DNA from: Muraenolepis orangiensis
Lineage: Eukaryota > Chordata > Actinopteri > Gadiformes > Muraenolepididae
Length of the DNA stretch: 64,000 nt
Reading direction: 5' to 3'
Assembly: GCA_027704905.1 (NCBI GenBank)
Contig: CM051022.1
Span: 12,466,804 to 12,530,803 of the forward strand
A program made the position numbers and the translations under genes. This document shows, in pieces, positions 1 to 11,713 of the stretch (positions are counted from its first letter, which is position 1; each line of letters opens with the position of its first letter). The notes under the pieces were generated by a model, which was given only the letters and a program-made list of their open reading frames with translations, was not told the origin of the DNA and did no database searches.

Positions 1-508
1 ATTGCAAATCGAACAGACACACTTCCCCTTGACTTCTTTGAAGAAATATTAATTTTCCCACTGTCTGAAATGTTCTGCATTCACTTGTTATCTTGTGTTT
101 CTTTGGTTCTGCCATTTTTCTTTGATTCTGTGATTAATTTGTTTTAGTGCAGAAGCTGCATTAGGACTGCAGGTAGTGAGTATCTCCACCTACTGGTCAA
201 ACTAAGAACTACAATACAGTCAAGCGCAAGTTTCATGTGTGGGCCACATTCCATTCTATTTTTTGAATTTGCTGCGGGCCAATAAAAAATGGATCGCGGG
301 CCGCAGATGGCCCGCGGGCCGTACTTTGGTATACTGGTATAAAGTATAGACTGGACTTCTCAATGAGTAGTCTGAGCTCCAATTGTACAAACCGTTTGAT
401 GTTCAGATCGCTGAGAATTGTTTTGTTATACTTTCCTTCACTATGTTTGAATGACTACTGTTGAATCTGACTTGACTGAGAGAAAATCAATAAATGTTTT
501 TTAAACTC
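1..508. other. No gene; repeat-like GC-rich motif
   Basis: I see no coding exon. Around 290-330 there is a GC-rich stretch with repeated GGCCCGCGGGCC-like words, of the kind found near ends of fish DNA transposons. I could not assign a family. Confidence 0.4.
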
Positions 509-727
509 TGACCACTGTTATTTGTCTAATCCCTTGGTGTTACTTTATCTCTGGTAAAGAGATAAATATTTAACTGAGACCACTGTTATTTGTCTAATCC
601 CTTAGTGTTACTTTAATTCTGGTAAAAAGTTAAATATTTAACTCAGAAGTGTTATTTGTCTAATCCCTTGGTGTTGCTTTACTCCTGTAAAGAGTACAAC
701 ATTTAACTCAGAGCAGTGTTATTTGTG
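509..727. repeat. Minisatellite, unit about 68 bp, three copies
   Basis: The words CTGTTATTTGTCTAATCCCT and GGTAAAGAG recur about every 68 bp (starts near 510, 579 and 647, with a partial fourth near 714). Units differ by point changes and small indels. Confidence 0.85.
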
Positions 728-1202
728 CCAAAAAAATAAGTGTTATAAACCACCCAATGCTAAAATAGGCTACGCATAACAACCCCAAAAGATTTGGTCA
801 GAAAACGGGAGTGTAATCACATCAAAGTCATCGTCTTCATTCAAAATGCATTGGCAATACAAATGAGTGCAGTCAAAGCAAGGCCGTGTGTGCGCTGAGA
901 AGCATGCATTATTAACCAAGGCTGGTTGTTCTTAATGAACTGTAGGCCAGGCTTTCCCAGTGACTGTAGGACATCTGGAGCGGCTTCCTGCCCACAGGTC
1001 CTAGAGTCCGGAGGATTTGGAAAGGCCAGAGAGCTTGACCCTTTGACCAGGGTGTCTTTCGGTTTGGGTGTCAAAATGTTATCCTTTGACAGTCCTGGCA
1101 GTTTTTCATCTGCCAAGTAATAATAATAATAATGTATTCTTACAGTACATTACCCTCACTATTATCACATATATGTCAAAAGAGGTTTTCTCACTCATCA
1201 GG
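728..1202 (-). other. No recognised gene; unexplained 91-codon minus-strand ORF
   Basis: A minus-strand open frame spans 841-1116. It is proline- and serine-rich at its start and does not resemble a transposon protein I know. No convincing splice sites or promoter frame it. It could be a lone exon, a processed fragment or chance. I do not recognise it. Confidence 0.25.
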
Positions 1203-2698
1203 GTCATCAGCAGTGGCGGCTGGTGCATTTTTCACCAGGGGGGGCTATACCATTTTTTTTATTTACAATTACATATTGTTAATTACATTATATACAATTA
1301 CTTTTTGTATTGAAATGTCGCCCTTCTGTCCATCACTTTCATCATGGCCACGCAAGGCCAGCTCAAAGGCACCACAGAACTTCACACAGTCTATTCTTTT
1401 AGACAGGATGTGTTTTTGTCCACCTCCTCATAGTGTTGACAGATCCCTATCCTGTAGCCTTCATCAAGTTGAACAGCTACACTGTTAAAAATGATTTGTT
1501 GACTCAACTTGACTAAGTCAAGTCATCTTGTTGCTTTGACTGAGTTAAGTTTAGTCAAGTTGATTCAACATTTAGTGTCAAGTTGATTACACAATTGAGA
1601 ATTAGCTTAACCTAAATATTAACACATGTAAAAAATTGCTGAAAAGACATTTCAATCAGGACTTTTATTACAATATCAAGAACTGTATTCCAACTCCAAC
1701 CCACACACTCATTAACTGTTCAGTGTTGGTTTTTAAATTCAAATAAGTGTGTCAATGGATGTCAACATATAAAGACCTTCCTTGGGACATGTAAAAACAA
1801 CACCCTCCAACACACCATTGCTTTTGCTCGGGGCTGCTCAAAAGCTGAAATGACACGGTCCCATAGATAAAACTGTAATTTAGTGACTTGTTAAACAGTC
1901 CATTCTGAGGAGTAAGTGTGCAGGGTTGCTGCAGTAAAATGCTCTCTAACTGAGAAACTTAACTCAAATGTCAGTCAGAAAATGAAAAGATGAAAACACA
2001 ATATCAGGTTGATCTGGGCACAGATCTTTCACCTTAAGTTTGTCCGCCAAACTTCTTCTCTCAAACGGCTCTTGAATGAGAGATTTCACCGAGTTAGGGA
2101 TCGGGTTGAGTCTTGGGGTAGTGCTCACGCTCGCCATTGTTGAACTTGTTGTAGTTAAAATGGCGCCCGCAGAGACAGAGCATAATATGCTTTTCCTAGT
2201 AGTACACAGTGACGCACACAAATGACGATGCTCGATGCTCCAAAGTCTTCCGGGAGGGCTGTTTGAAAAGCGCCCCCTCGAAGACGTTTTGAGGACGCTT
2301 GGCTACATTTTATGTCACTCGTTTATATTTTGAATCAGCAATTGGCTAAACTGCTACAGAGACCCGCCTCCGTGGAGCGATTTCTCTACAGCCCCCCCAG
2401 CATCGTCATTCAAATGCGCCCTTAAGGCTGCAGACCCTGAAATGGAACACGGCCACAGTGTACTAGGCATATGTGTACTAGGAAAAGCATATTATGTTGC
2501 GCAAATTATTTAAAAATCATATTTTACACATATTTATGGGTGCATTCCATATTTTAAACACACACATATTGACAATTTATATATATATATATTTTATTTT
2601 TTTTATTTTTTTTATTTTTTTATATTTTGTTTGTGCGTGTGGTTTAGGGGGGGCGGCGCCCCATCGCCCCCTATGGGCCAGCCGCCACTGGTCATCAG
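1203..2698 (-). mobile_element. Complete hAT-type non-autonomous DNA transposon with 8-bp TSD
   Basis: The element proper is 1211-2690. It begins CAGTGGCGGCTGG and ends with the exact reverse complement CCAGCCGCCACTG. The 8 bases GTCATCAG lie immediately on both sides (1203-1210 and 2691-2698), a perfect target-site duplication of the length made by hAT transposases. A minus-strand open frame at 1964-2221 contains residues resembling the N-terminus of the ZMYM1/TTF-finger transposase-like proteins common in fish (a PFERRSLADKLKVKDLCPDQ stretch). The element therefore probably derives by internal deletion from an autonomous hAT coding on the minus strand. An inverted repeat lies inside it: CATAATATGCTTTTCCTAGT near 2187 against its complement near 2475-2496. 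The TIR and TSD are seen directly; the superfamily is inferred from TSD length and the relic. Confidence 0.85.
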
Positions 2699-2978
2699 CA
2701 AGCTCTCAAAGTAGACGAGACCTAGCCCCCCCCCCTTTCTGTCCCCCGCCTTGGGCCAGTCCAATGAAGAGAGAAAAAACACTATCTCACTATCTTTCAT
2801 CTTGCTGTTGTCTTGCCAACTCTCTCCCCTTCATCAACTGTCGCCACTGAAGACGAGTAGTTTCCCCTTCACCTCTGATCTGTTTGGGTGAGAAGATGCC
2901 CCCCCCCACACACATACAGGCTTGTTTCTCCCCTTCCATGCTCTTGTGTAAAGTATGTGTTGTGTGTCATGCACTCCC

Positions 2979-3022
<44 letters not shown>

Positions 3023-3038
3023 GCACAAAGTTGTACAT
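2699..3038. repeat. Flank with CA microsatellite
   Basis: No gene. A (CA)n run occupies about 2982-3020. The rest is unremarkable. Confidence 0.6.
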
Positions 3039-3039
3039 T

Positions 3040-4035
3040 GTAAAGTTCCAATGAGTATTTTTGTAATTGTGTTTTTGTAAATGTCACTGGGTCGTTAATT
3101 AAGTGCGTTATCATTTTTACCACAAGATGGCGCTTGGATTTACTTGATAATTTCACCTCATGACAGCTCATCTGATACTCAGTAATTTCTTTAGGGTGAA
3201 CTTTCCCGAGATTCGGACACACTCAACAACACGCTTGTGAGGCGCTTTTGTCTGTTATTGTTCCTTTGTAGGAACGCCAATTTATGGAGCCCCTAAAAAG
3301 GATTTTTTTTTATCTTGTGCGCACAAAAATATACATTACGCCTAACTAGAAATACAGGAGGTTTAATGTGCTTCACACATCCTGCTGCTGTCTGCTGTGA
3401 ATGATAAAAAAAAAACTATTGTCCAGTTATATTACATGAAAGAATGTTGTGTCTCGTCAGAAATGTTAGTCTAGTCATGTATTCATGTTTTATTAAGTCA
3501 TTTGTGTCTTGTCTCCCACTTCCTGTTTTATTTTGGTCCTCACCTTCTGTGTCTCATTCCAGGTCCCTTGACTCCCTGTCCCAGGTGTGTTCCCGCCCTC
3601 ATCAGCATCAGCACCGCCCCTGATTGGTTCCACCTGTTCCTTGTTACCTCATGTTTAAATTCTCCAGTTTCCACTGGTCTGGTGCCAGTTCATCTTGTCA
3701 GTTCCTCTCTTGTTTCAAGCCTGATTCATGCTCCCGAGTTTTTGGTCCAGCAAGTTTGTTCCTCATTTTGTGAGTGATTTTCTGTTTATTTTCTCACAAC
3801 ATTGGTTGCACACTTTTTGTGATAGTTGGTTTTTGATCCTCATGAACCTCTGAGGACATTCTTTTGGAATAAAGTATTTTCTCATAATGTACCTCAGTTT
3901 CCTGGGCCGTGCATTTGAGTCCTACTACCTTGTGTGTTTGTGTTTGTGACAAAGACAGACTCACAATCATGTATAAGTCTACAGGGTCAATTAAAAATGC
4001 TTTAATATAGTTCAACCCATTCAACTTTGAACACT
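3040..4035. repeat. About 1-kb repeat, inverted copy at 22236-23095
   Basis: Most of this stretch reappears in reverse complement near 22236-23095, including the blocks around CTTCCTGTTTTATTTTGGTC and GATTGGTTCCACCTGTTCC. Short open frames are duplicated only because the DNA is. It is probably a non-autonomous transposon or part of a segmental duplication. No terminal repeats were resolved. Confidence 0.7.
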
Positions 4036-4189
4036 TGACACTTTATGAGGTTGTCTGTGCGAAAAGTAGGAAATGTTTTGTCAACATACAGCTTGACTGT
4101 CACATAATGCAGTTATTACATTGTGTTTTTTTTTGTACAAAAACAATGCACAAATTATGTCGTTCAACAAATGCAGCAGGATATAAAAA

Positions 4190-4505
4190 AAGTATTGGCA
4201 CCTTTTTTTCACCCATTCAGGAAAAAGCCATCTAAACTCTGTTTCAAGGTCATAGGTTTACATACAGGTTAATTATATAATGCTGATGTAAATATCAACA
4301 TTCAAAAGTGAAGATTGTCCATCTGTCCTCATGGGTTGGCCAATAAGAGAGGAACGAGATCAGGTGATACAGGTGATACAGTTCACCTGTGCTCAAGTCT
4401 AGTTAAGCTCTTTGGTTTATGTAATTTGTTTATTCCATCACAAGAATACCATAGTCTACGAACTAAGCTATTACCTGATGTCGTTTCTATGGTATAACGG
4501 AGGTT
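4190..4505. repeat. Third copy of the lectin-gene 5' flank, without a lectin gene
   Basis: This matches the DNA upstream of both lectin copies (about 8795-9030 and 26315-26600). Shared words include GGTCATAGGTTTACATACAG, GGGTTGGCCAATA and TTCACCTGTGCTCAA. The lectin gene would be expected to the left but is missing; the repeat at 3040-4035 lies there instead. Confidence 0.75.
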
Positions 4506-4551
4506 CTTCGACAAATGGACATGGAACATACCTCATCCACATAGCATCAGG

Positions 4552-4985
4552 GTCATTTACATTTACATTTACATTTAGGGCATTTGGCAGACGCTTTTAT
4601 CCAAAGCGACTTACAAGGTGTACATTAGTTGAAGCAGACAATAGCATAACACTGAGGTACGCAAACATAAAAATACAGCAGTTCACAAGCATTCATATTA
4701 ACAAGATGAATAACACAATTTTGTACTGCCAGGTCACCTGTTTAAGTAGCTGTGATAAGAGCGTGTTATCAACATTAAGGATATACACTTGCTAACATAT
4801 ACAACATGCTAAGAGCTATTAATGTCAGGACTTAAGCAAGTTTAGGGGTTTCACAAAGGAGAAGGAGGGTTCAAGGAGAGTCCAGGTGGACTCTGAACAG
4901 GTGGGTCTTGAGTCTCTTGCGGAAGCTGGCGAGGGACTCTGCTGTCCTGACATGACATGCCGGCAGGTCACCCTGCTTGATACGA
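4552..4985 (-). mobile_element. 5'-truncated LINE 3' end, minus strand
   Basis: The stretch opens with repeats of TTTACA and the conserved fish repeat core GGCAGACGCTTTTATCCAAA. Reading the minus strand, 4860-4965 translates to the end of an L2-like reverse-transcriptase ORF (a TAESLASFRKRLKTHLF-like stretch). The core is therefore the 3' tail of this LINE family. Other tails of the same kind are at 5920-5970, 28105-28182 and 41126-41300. Confidence 0.75.
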
Positions 4986-5319
4986 GGAGACGGTATCCAT
5001 AGAAACCAAATTCCACCCACAAACAACCATTGGACAAGTCGGACAGTGTCAGCACACAGGAGCCATCCAGGAGAATATTTTCCTTTTTAAAGCAGAGCTC
5101 GAACAACAAGAAACAAAATACTATGCACTCACACGTTTTGCTTTAGTGTTAATTCTCGAGACTGACGGTCTCCAACCATCGAAACTTAGTTAATTTCAAC
5201 ATGCACACACACCACATCTATTCATGACTGATAACATATATGCATTCATACATGTTCTTGCTTATGTTTTGCCCATGGCGGTTTAGGTAATGCGACAATA
5301 CTAGCAGAACACTCAAACC
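4986..5319. other. No gene; repeat fragments shared with 11.5-11.7 kb
   Basis: About 5140-5290 resembles 11490-11713 plus 14418-14460, where the same sequence is interrupted by a transposon block. No coding exon is visible. Confidence 0.5.
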
Positions 5320-5975
5320 TGCAGATTTCTTACAAACTTTTGGGACTGATTCAACTGACCCAAGTTCTCCCACACATCTACCCTTCTCCAGTCTGAACAC
5401 TGGCTCCCTGTAGCTGCTAGCATCCAGTTCAAGACCCTGGTGCTAGCCTAAAGGGCAGGGAAAGCAACAGCTCCTTCCTACCTTTCAGGCAATGATCAAG
5501 CCTTACAGCCCTGCCCGTCCACTTCGCTCTGCTACTTCGGGGTGTCTGCTTTCCCCCTTGCTTAGAAGCCCTTGTGGCTGATCTACACGGTCACGGCTCT
5601 TCTCTGTCCTGGCCCCAAAGTGGTGGAATGAACTCCCCACGGATGTCAGGACTGCAGAGTCACTGCCATCTTCTGCCGCAGGCTGAAAACTAACCTTCAG
5701 GACTCCTTCCACCTAGCCCGTCTTCTTATCACTTATCACTTTTTACTAGCGTACTAGCATCTTAATAAGTAGATAGTTTGCTTGTTAGATATTGTTCTAT
5801 TGTTTGCCAACTTATTGTACTTTTACCTGAGCAACGTTCTTGGAGACTTGTTAAGAATGAATTGCACTTTTGACTTCTGATGACGAGTTGTTCTCTTACC
5901 TACCTTTGTTAAATGCACTATTGTAAGTGGCTTTGGACAAAAGCGTCTGCTAAATGACTCATGTAATGTTATGTA
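5320..5975 (+). mobile_element. Degenerate L2-like LINE C-terminus and 3' tail
   Basis: Across several frames the plus strand gives the usual end of a fish L2-like ORF2: a HWLP-type segment near 5400, then an ALPVHFALLL-like segment, a WNELP-like segment near 5635 and a SFRRRLK-like segment. It runs into the tail core (reverse complement near 5945). Frameshifts and stops show it is dead. An inverted copy of its first part is at about 22010-22235. Confidence 0.7.
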
Positions 5976-5989
5976 ATAAAATATGGACC

Positions 5990-6690
5990 ATAGAGAACAA
6001 TAAGGTCCATCCGGTATGAGGGTGCTAATCTGTGTAGGATTTAGTAAGTAGCAGCTTCTTAAACCTCTCATTAACTGGAAGCCTGTGGAGCAAGGAGAGA
6101 ATTGGAGTAATGTGGTCAAATGTGGAGCAAAAATGGGGAAACCAGAATAACAGTGCATTACAGTAATGTAGTCTAGACAATATAAATGCGTCGATGAGTG
6201 TCTCTGCATCCACTTCGGGTAACGATTTTAGCAATGTTTGTAGCAATTTATTTTAATACTTGTTATATGTTGATCAAAAGACAGCGGGTCGAACAACACA
6301 CCAAGAGACAAGAACACTCAAAACAGTGTGACTTCTTCAAATAGTGATTGTTATAGCTAATCTCTTGGGGATGACCAAAGCTGAGGTTTCAGTGATTCAA
6401 TTGTGAGTCTTAACGAAGAACAAACTGCATTCTATTTGTGGGATCTGGACCAGAGAACAGCCGAGCCTTTGATACCAACATAGTGTTTGAGACGATCAAG
6501 AACATTGCTATGGTCAATTGTGTCAACGGCGGCGCTAAGGTCAAGGGGCACCAGCAAGGAGCTTGTATTGCTTTCCATGGTAAGGAGAAGATCATTTCAC
6601 ACTGTCACAGCAGTTTCAGTGGAAAAGAAAGTCCTAAACCCAGACTGAAAGGGTTCAAATATGTTGTTTGTCACTGATAATTGTTTCACC
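5990..6690 (-). mobile_element. L2-like LINE reverse-transcriptase fragment, minus strand
   Basis: Minus-strand frames give LSAAVDTIDHSNVLDRLKHY-like residues near 6430-6560 and a DAETLIDAFILSRLHYCNAL stretch near 6150-6210. Both are standard blocks of L2-clade reverse transcriptase. It is interrupted by stops. A related fragment is at 15300-15890. Confidence 0.75.
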
Positions 6691-6831
6691 TTATTGTTTC
6701 CTGTTTTGCTCACAAAGTAGGATGTAATGTATATATTAAAAATGGATATATATGTATATATCTATATGTATGTACTACTACATCCACATGACATGGAACA
6801 TATAATTGATTTTAACTGAACATTTTTATGA

Positions 6832-9035
6832 ATTAATTTGATTATCTTCTTGGCCAATATAGGTAATATTGTGTATGTAAGGATATAATAAAGATCAATA
6901 TGTGGTAATATACGTTTTTTAATGAACATGATCAATGCTTACTCTATCAGAAGATATCTTGCAGTCACCCCACCTCCACGCTTTATTGTCACCCTGCAAA
7001 GACCAATCCAGCAACTATCCTCTTTTACTGAGTAGCAGACCGCCCTGCCACCAGCTATTTAAATGGCTGCTTGAGGGCTCCTCCAGAAGACAAGGACACA
7101 GAGTGATGAAGAATCAGGTATATTGCAAGAGTTTGAATAATTGGGAACAGAGCAGATTGTACATGCTAGAGCTCTTCCTCCAGTGTGTGTGCTGTTGGCT
7201 GTTTTAACCGATGGGCATTGATTAACAAGGACCCACAGGTGTGCAGCCTCACCAGCCAATCAGCCAGGTGAGGCTGCTAAAACCAACCACCAACCACACA
7301 CACTCTGAGTAGTGGTTCTGAGTAGTAAACATATGTCTCATATATTTCTCAGTGGATTGATTTATGCTATACATATCACACAATATTAATAAACAACTAG
7401 TGTACAACTTAACATGTTTGAATTAATAATCAATCTAAATGCATCAGGCGTCTATACATAACTTTGAACAGATTGTATCTATGTAAATTGACTTACTTTG
7501 ACTTACGGCCAAATCTATTAAGTTAAACATGGTTGAACATGATTATATGAAAACATGAATACAAGCTTAATAAGTAGTCAACTCTAGCAAAATTATAATT
7601 GAGTCAATGATGGAAAACCAAGCAAAAATGTAACAGCAAAAGAACACATGTTAATGTTTATCTATATATTAGTATCTATTTTTAAATATTAACAGAAAAT
7701 ATGAACACAATCTATGAAGAAGAAATTGGAAAAATCTCAGTTGAATTATCAGTGTGAATAGTCCCGTACTTCCCCGTCATGGACTCCCTGGTGGCAGAAG
7801 AAGTGGTCCTTGGTAGCAGAAGAAGTTCCTCCTCTCGCCACAGTTTCTAGCTTGAATGCCAGTCTTGGACAGAGTCCCACAGTTCATCCTATTGACAGGA
7901 CAAACAGGCATCACATCATCTGGTTTCCCATCCATCCACAGCCACCGGTCAGCCAGCCAACGCAGGCCAATCCACACCTCATCTGTCTGGGCCTCACCGA
8001 CAGCCGTCTGGGCAAAAGCTAAATCCTCTTTGGTGTGAAAACTGAGAAGATCAGACACTGGAACTTCAGAGATGTTCCCCCATCCCTCATCAAGAACCCG
8101 GCAGTGATGAATAGCTTCTTCCCATGTTTTCTTCTCCTTCACTAAAACCAGACTGTCCCTCTGACAAACAAAGGCATGTAGTACAAAAGTACAAGCGTTA
8201 TCAGAAAGGTTGCCATATTTTGTGTAGGCACAAGCATTCCAAAAGAGTATCTGTCAGGCTGGTTTTGATTCCAGTTAGTGAGGTTGTTCAGTCTGCCATC
8301 AACCCACCACCACTCACTCTTTGTTTTATTTCTACGAAGTCCAACCCAGCATCCACCATTCCCATTCTCTGAACACATATCAGATACCCGTTTTGCATCA
8401 TCTAAATTGCTCATGGTGGCTAAACTGCAATTATTACAGTTAGTTTCAGACCTGCATTTGTCCTTGGCTTGATCCCAGCTTGTTTTTTCTGTGTAGGCAA
8501 AAAACGTTTTCCGTAGCAGAGAAGCCTCCACATGAGATGCTTGGCTGAGCGGGAGAATGAAGAAGAGAATCAGGTGCTTGGTCAATGAAGTCTTCATGGT
8601 TCTTCTCCAGATTCAAAGGGTCTGTGCTCTGACCTGCTCTCCGTTTGTTCCTCCTGGGAACATCAACCAAATGTGTTCTGCACCACGTCACCATTAAATC
8701 CTGTTAAAACAGTCAGACAGAGAGAATAACTGGTCCCACCCCTTCATTCCACCAGGTGACCCTTGGATTCACAGTATTTGCTTATCATTCAAAAGTATTA
8801 GCAACTTTTGTTTACCCATTCTGGAAAAAGCCATCTAAACTCGGCTTTAAGGTCATAGGTTTACATACAGGTAAATTATATAATTCTGATGTAAATATAC
8901 ATTCAAAAGTGTCCTTCTGTCCTCGTGGGTTGGCCAATATGCAGAGAGGGACTGGATCTTCAGGTGATAAGGTTCACCTGTGCTCAAGTCTAGTTAAGCT
9001 CTTTGGTTTATGTCATGATATGAACTTATCATATA
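6832..9035. repeat. Segmental duplication copy A (lectin block)
   Basis: This block is collinear and same-strand with about 24404-26560, covering the lectin gene, its 5' flank and its 3' intergenic DNA. The leftmost part (6832-7030) also matches 21244-21475, where the right copy is broken by inserted repeats. Copy A lacks the lectin-domain remnant present at 24713-24840. Confidence 0.85.
7777..8597 (-). pseudogene. C-type lectin gene, frameshifted copy
   Basis: The start is the ATG at 8597, giving a hydrophobic signal peptide followed by a first C-type lectin domain, as in the intact copy at 25299-26099. Near 8240 a single-base deletion relative to that copy shifts the frame, and the first reading frame ends at 8142. 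The second lectin domain is open in another frame (7777-8142) and keeps its Trp and Cys residues (WIGLRW, RNCGERRNFFCYQ). Its tail differs, ending PLLLPPGSP. Over the first 110 codons I count 9 amino-acid differences from the intact copy. As read it cannot make the two-domain protein, so it is a recent pseudogene unless the missing base is a sequence error. Confidence 0.8.
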
Positions 9036-9642
9036 TTGGTTTGTAGCCAATGGGCGTACTATTTCAGATTTCCCCACGGTTCCATGGTACGCTAGAAGGT
9101 CCTGTTAGTTCACTGGCTCGAGACAGGGGATCCAGCTTAGTGCTACGTATTTCAATTCATTTGAAGTTTTATTGGTTTATTACAATTATATTGTGTATCG
9201 ATCTAAGTATAGTAGCGAGTCAGCATATGGAAGTCGGGCAAATCAACGATACATCGCTCTAGCTAGTCCGACGGGGGTGACCCGTGTCGGACCCATTCAG
9301 GGCAAAGTCCTGGTCAATCTGGAGCTCTGGAGCTCGCGCAAATCAGCGGAACATCGCTCTAGCTCAGTCCGACGAGGGGGCCCCGTGTCGGACCCGCCTC
9401 AGCAAAGTCCTAGTCCCTCTCTGGAGCCCTGGAAGTCCTGCAAATCAGCGGTATATCGCTCTAGCTCAGTCCCACGAGGGGGCCCCATGTCGGACTCCGA
9501 CAAGTCCCGGTCCCTCTCTGGAGCCCTGGAGGTCCCAATAATCTGCCTGTGATGGTGCCAACGAGTCGGATGAGGGGGCCCGTGTCGGACTCGACTCAGC
9601 AATGTCCCGGTGCCTCTCTGGAGCCCTGGAGGTCCCGTAACA
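9036..9642. repeat. Tandem array of about 100-bp GC-rich units
   Basis: From about 9237, four diverged units of roughly 95-105 bp repeat the words ATCGCTCTAGCT, GTGTCGGAC and TCTCTGGAGCCCTGGA. It lies exactly between two halves of the duplicated block and is absent from the right copy. Six-frame ORFs here merely follow the repeat. It could be a transposon leader. Confidence 0.7.
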
Positions 9643-9674
9643 ATAAACCCGATTGTTTTATTGTTTTATTGCCC

Positions 9675-10604
9675 CTGTCACACTGTCCCGAATTTGACAC
9701 AAGATGGATACACGATAAAGGAAATGTTCAAATTGGCCCAAAAACATTGGGCCATTCGTGAGGGCATCTTAAGCCATTTATGACCGCCGGTGGAGTTTCT
9801 CAGGCTCCGGCAGCAACTTCGTGAGCGGTGGCAAAATCTTCGGCATGCCAAAAATTTGCCGTAGGACCTTGCGAAGGTTCATTTTCGTGTTGAATTTGTT
9901 TGTCCATTTTGCTCTTCGTAAGGCCATCGTGAGGGCATCTTGTCAAATCGTGTCGTCTTCGTCTTTACTTCTTGTGATCATCGGTGCCATCGGGCATTTT
10001 TCGCCATGTCATGGTAACATGGACATATAAAAGGAGACCTCCTGGACTGCTGAGGAGACCTTTCAGACTGCAGAGGAGACCTGGAACTCTCTGGGGACCG
10101 CTCTGGAGTTTTACTTGGACAAGGACTGACATCTTTCTTGGATTTCCTCCCCTTTCTCTCTCTGGTTGGAGACTCAGTGCTGTCTTCTTGGACCTCTAAA
10201 TCCTCAGTTTCCTCTGCTTTCCTCTTCTGAGTTCTGTATTTACCAGCCAGCTTCTTCCCCCTGCCTCTCCCTGCCTTGGGTGGCATGTTAAAGTTGAATT
10301 AAAGTTGAATTAAAGTTTAAATAAAGTTTAAATGTACTGTGTGTTCTGCTACCAATAATCTCCGATCAGCAATTGAATTTCCCACGGTCGGCCGAAGGTT
10401 TTATACCATCGGGAGTTCCATCGGGAGCCACACGATGGCTACACGTTCTGTAGCCATCGTGTGGCCTTTGTGTGTCCTGCGGGTATAAACTACTACGGCT
10501 GTTGATTGGCTGTGGACCAAGTTCGGGGCCATCTTTGCACAAAATTCCAAATTCCATATTCGTATGGCCATCTGGTGTCAATTTCGGGACAGTGTGACAG
10601 CATC
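9675..10604. mobile_element. DNA-transposon-like element with long TIRs, copy A
   Basis: The left end CTGTCACACTGTCCCGAA and the right end TTCGGGACAGTGTGACAG are reverse complements. The inverted similarity continues for about 33 bases through an ACCAGATGG-type block. The second copy is at 27699-28746. Clean target duplications were not found and the superfamily is unknown. A basic minus-strand ORF lies inside. Confidence 0.65.
9978..10286 (-). CDS. Small basic ORF inside the long-TIR element (uncertain)
   Basis: The ATG at 10286 opens a 102-codon frame starting MPPKAGRGRGKK. It is rich in Lys, Arg, Ser, Pro and Glu, with SP/TP repeats (TPERSPESSRSP), like a disordered nuclear protein with a GRGRGK AT-hook-like start. 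In the second copy of the element the frame also stays open although 36 bases (12 codons) near the start are missing, leaving MAGKYRT. No known transposase domain is visible. It may be the first exon of an element-encoded protein, a captured host fragment or chance. I do not recognise it. Confidence 0.25.
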   Translation of the reverse strand: MPPKAGRGRGKKLAGKYRTQKRKAEETEDLEVQEDSTESPTRERKGRKSKKDVSPCPSKTPERSPESSRSPLQSERSPQQSRRSPFICPCYHDMAKNARWHR

Positions 10605-11375
10605 TTAAGTGAACATCATTGGTGAGTGAGACTAATTTGTCTTTGCTGGTTTTGCAGGTCTGAGTGTTGCATCTCGTTGAGCTGGATGCATTTAGCTTCC
10701 ACACAAAGCTAAATGAATAATTAGTTAATGGCTGTTTTGAGTTTGTTAAGCATTGGTGTGCTTTTCAATTGAGAGTTTTGACTTGATCTTTCTTTGCATT
10801 GGTAATTGTTACGAAGGTCACGGGTTAGGTTTGGACCCAAATGCTGCACACGGACACCAAAGGCAGATAGTGGTATTTATTACGATAAATATCACACAGA
10901 CAGGGACAGGCAGAGACATAGTCGGGGACAGGCAGGTGATCAGAACCGGGGCTGGGTAGACAAACCAGGCAGGGGCAGGCAGAAGCGTATTATTATTATT
11001 ATTATTATTAGTCAGGGACGGGCGGCAGATCGGGAACCAGACAGGGCGGGCAGGTCCAGGGCAGGCAGGGTCGGCAACAGGAATCAGTCCGGGTACACTG
11101 GAGAGTCTGTGTCATCAGGAATAATCTGGCAAAGTATGAGTCGGGCATAGGCATAGGCAGGCATAGGCTTAAATAGGCAGGTTGATTACAATGCACTGCA
11201 GGTGTGGGGAAGACGTGAATGAGGGTTGATGCTGCCCTCAAGTGGAGGCATGGTGAATCGCCATAGTGACGATGTGGCGCGCTGCAGTACAGTACCAGCA
11301 CAATAATTCATCGATAGCCTGTGTGTGGTGGTGCTGTGTTGTGCTGTTACTTCACTACATGGACATGGTGCTTTG
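10605..11375. repeat. Repeat block shared with 28747-29222; TGTCACGGG-type element
   Basis: The first part matches the right duplication copy. From about 10816 a GTCACGGGTTAGG start and GGCAGG-rich internal sequence look like a common fish non-autonomous element. The right copy of this element is cut at 29222 by a satellite array. Short ATT repeats lie at 10988-11010. No gene seen. Confidence 0.5.
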
Positions 11376-11713
11376 CCAACTATGGTCAACTCTGCGACAA
11401 TCTTATCTGCCTAAATGAGATAACGCATAAAGTGACTGCCTCTCTGACGTCCGTCTGACTAGAACAACGGGGGGGGGGGGTTAGTGTTTAGTGTTTATTC
11501 TCGAGACTGTCTGTCTCCAACCATCGAACCTTAGTGAGAATGGTTAGAGTTTTCCACAACACATTCTTCTTCTCTGATGCTCTCTTCTGTTTTGTTTTTT
11601 GAGGTTTCCATCAGCGGGAGTTGATGATGGCCTGTCTTAATTTCAACATTCACACACACCACAGCCATTCATTACTGATTCATTGCATCACCTACATGCA
11701 TTCATACATGTTC
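11376..11713. other. No gene; interrupted repeat flank
   Basis: About 11490-11713 matches 5140-5250. The match stops at ATGTTC (11708-11713) and resumes after the next two elements at 14418, so these bases are the left side of an insertion site. Confidence 0.55.

Noticed and set aside
841..1116. 91-codon minus-strand ORF as a real gene
   Set aside because: Protein-like composition, but I could not match a family or find splice sites, so it is only noted as unexplained.
9172..9602. Overlapping ORFs on both strands
   Set aside because: Translations of the roughly 100-bp tandem array with no domain.
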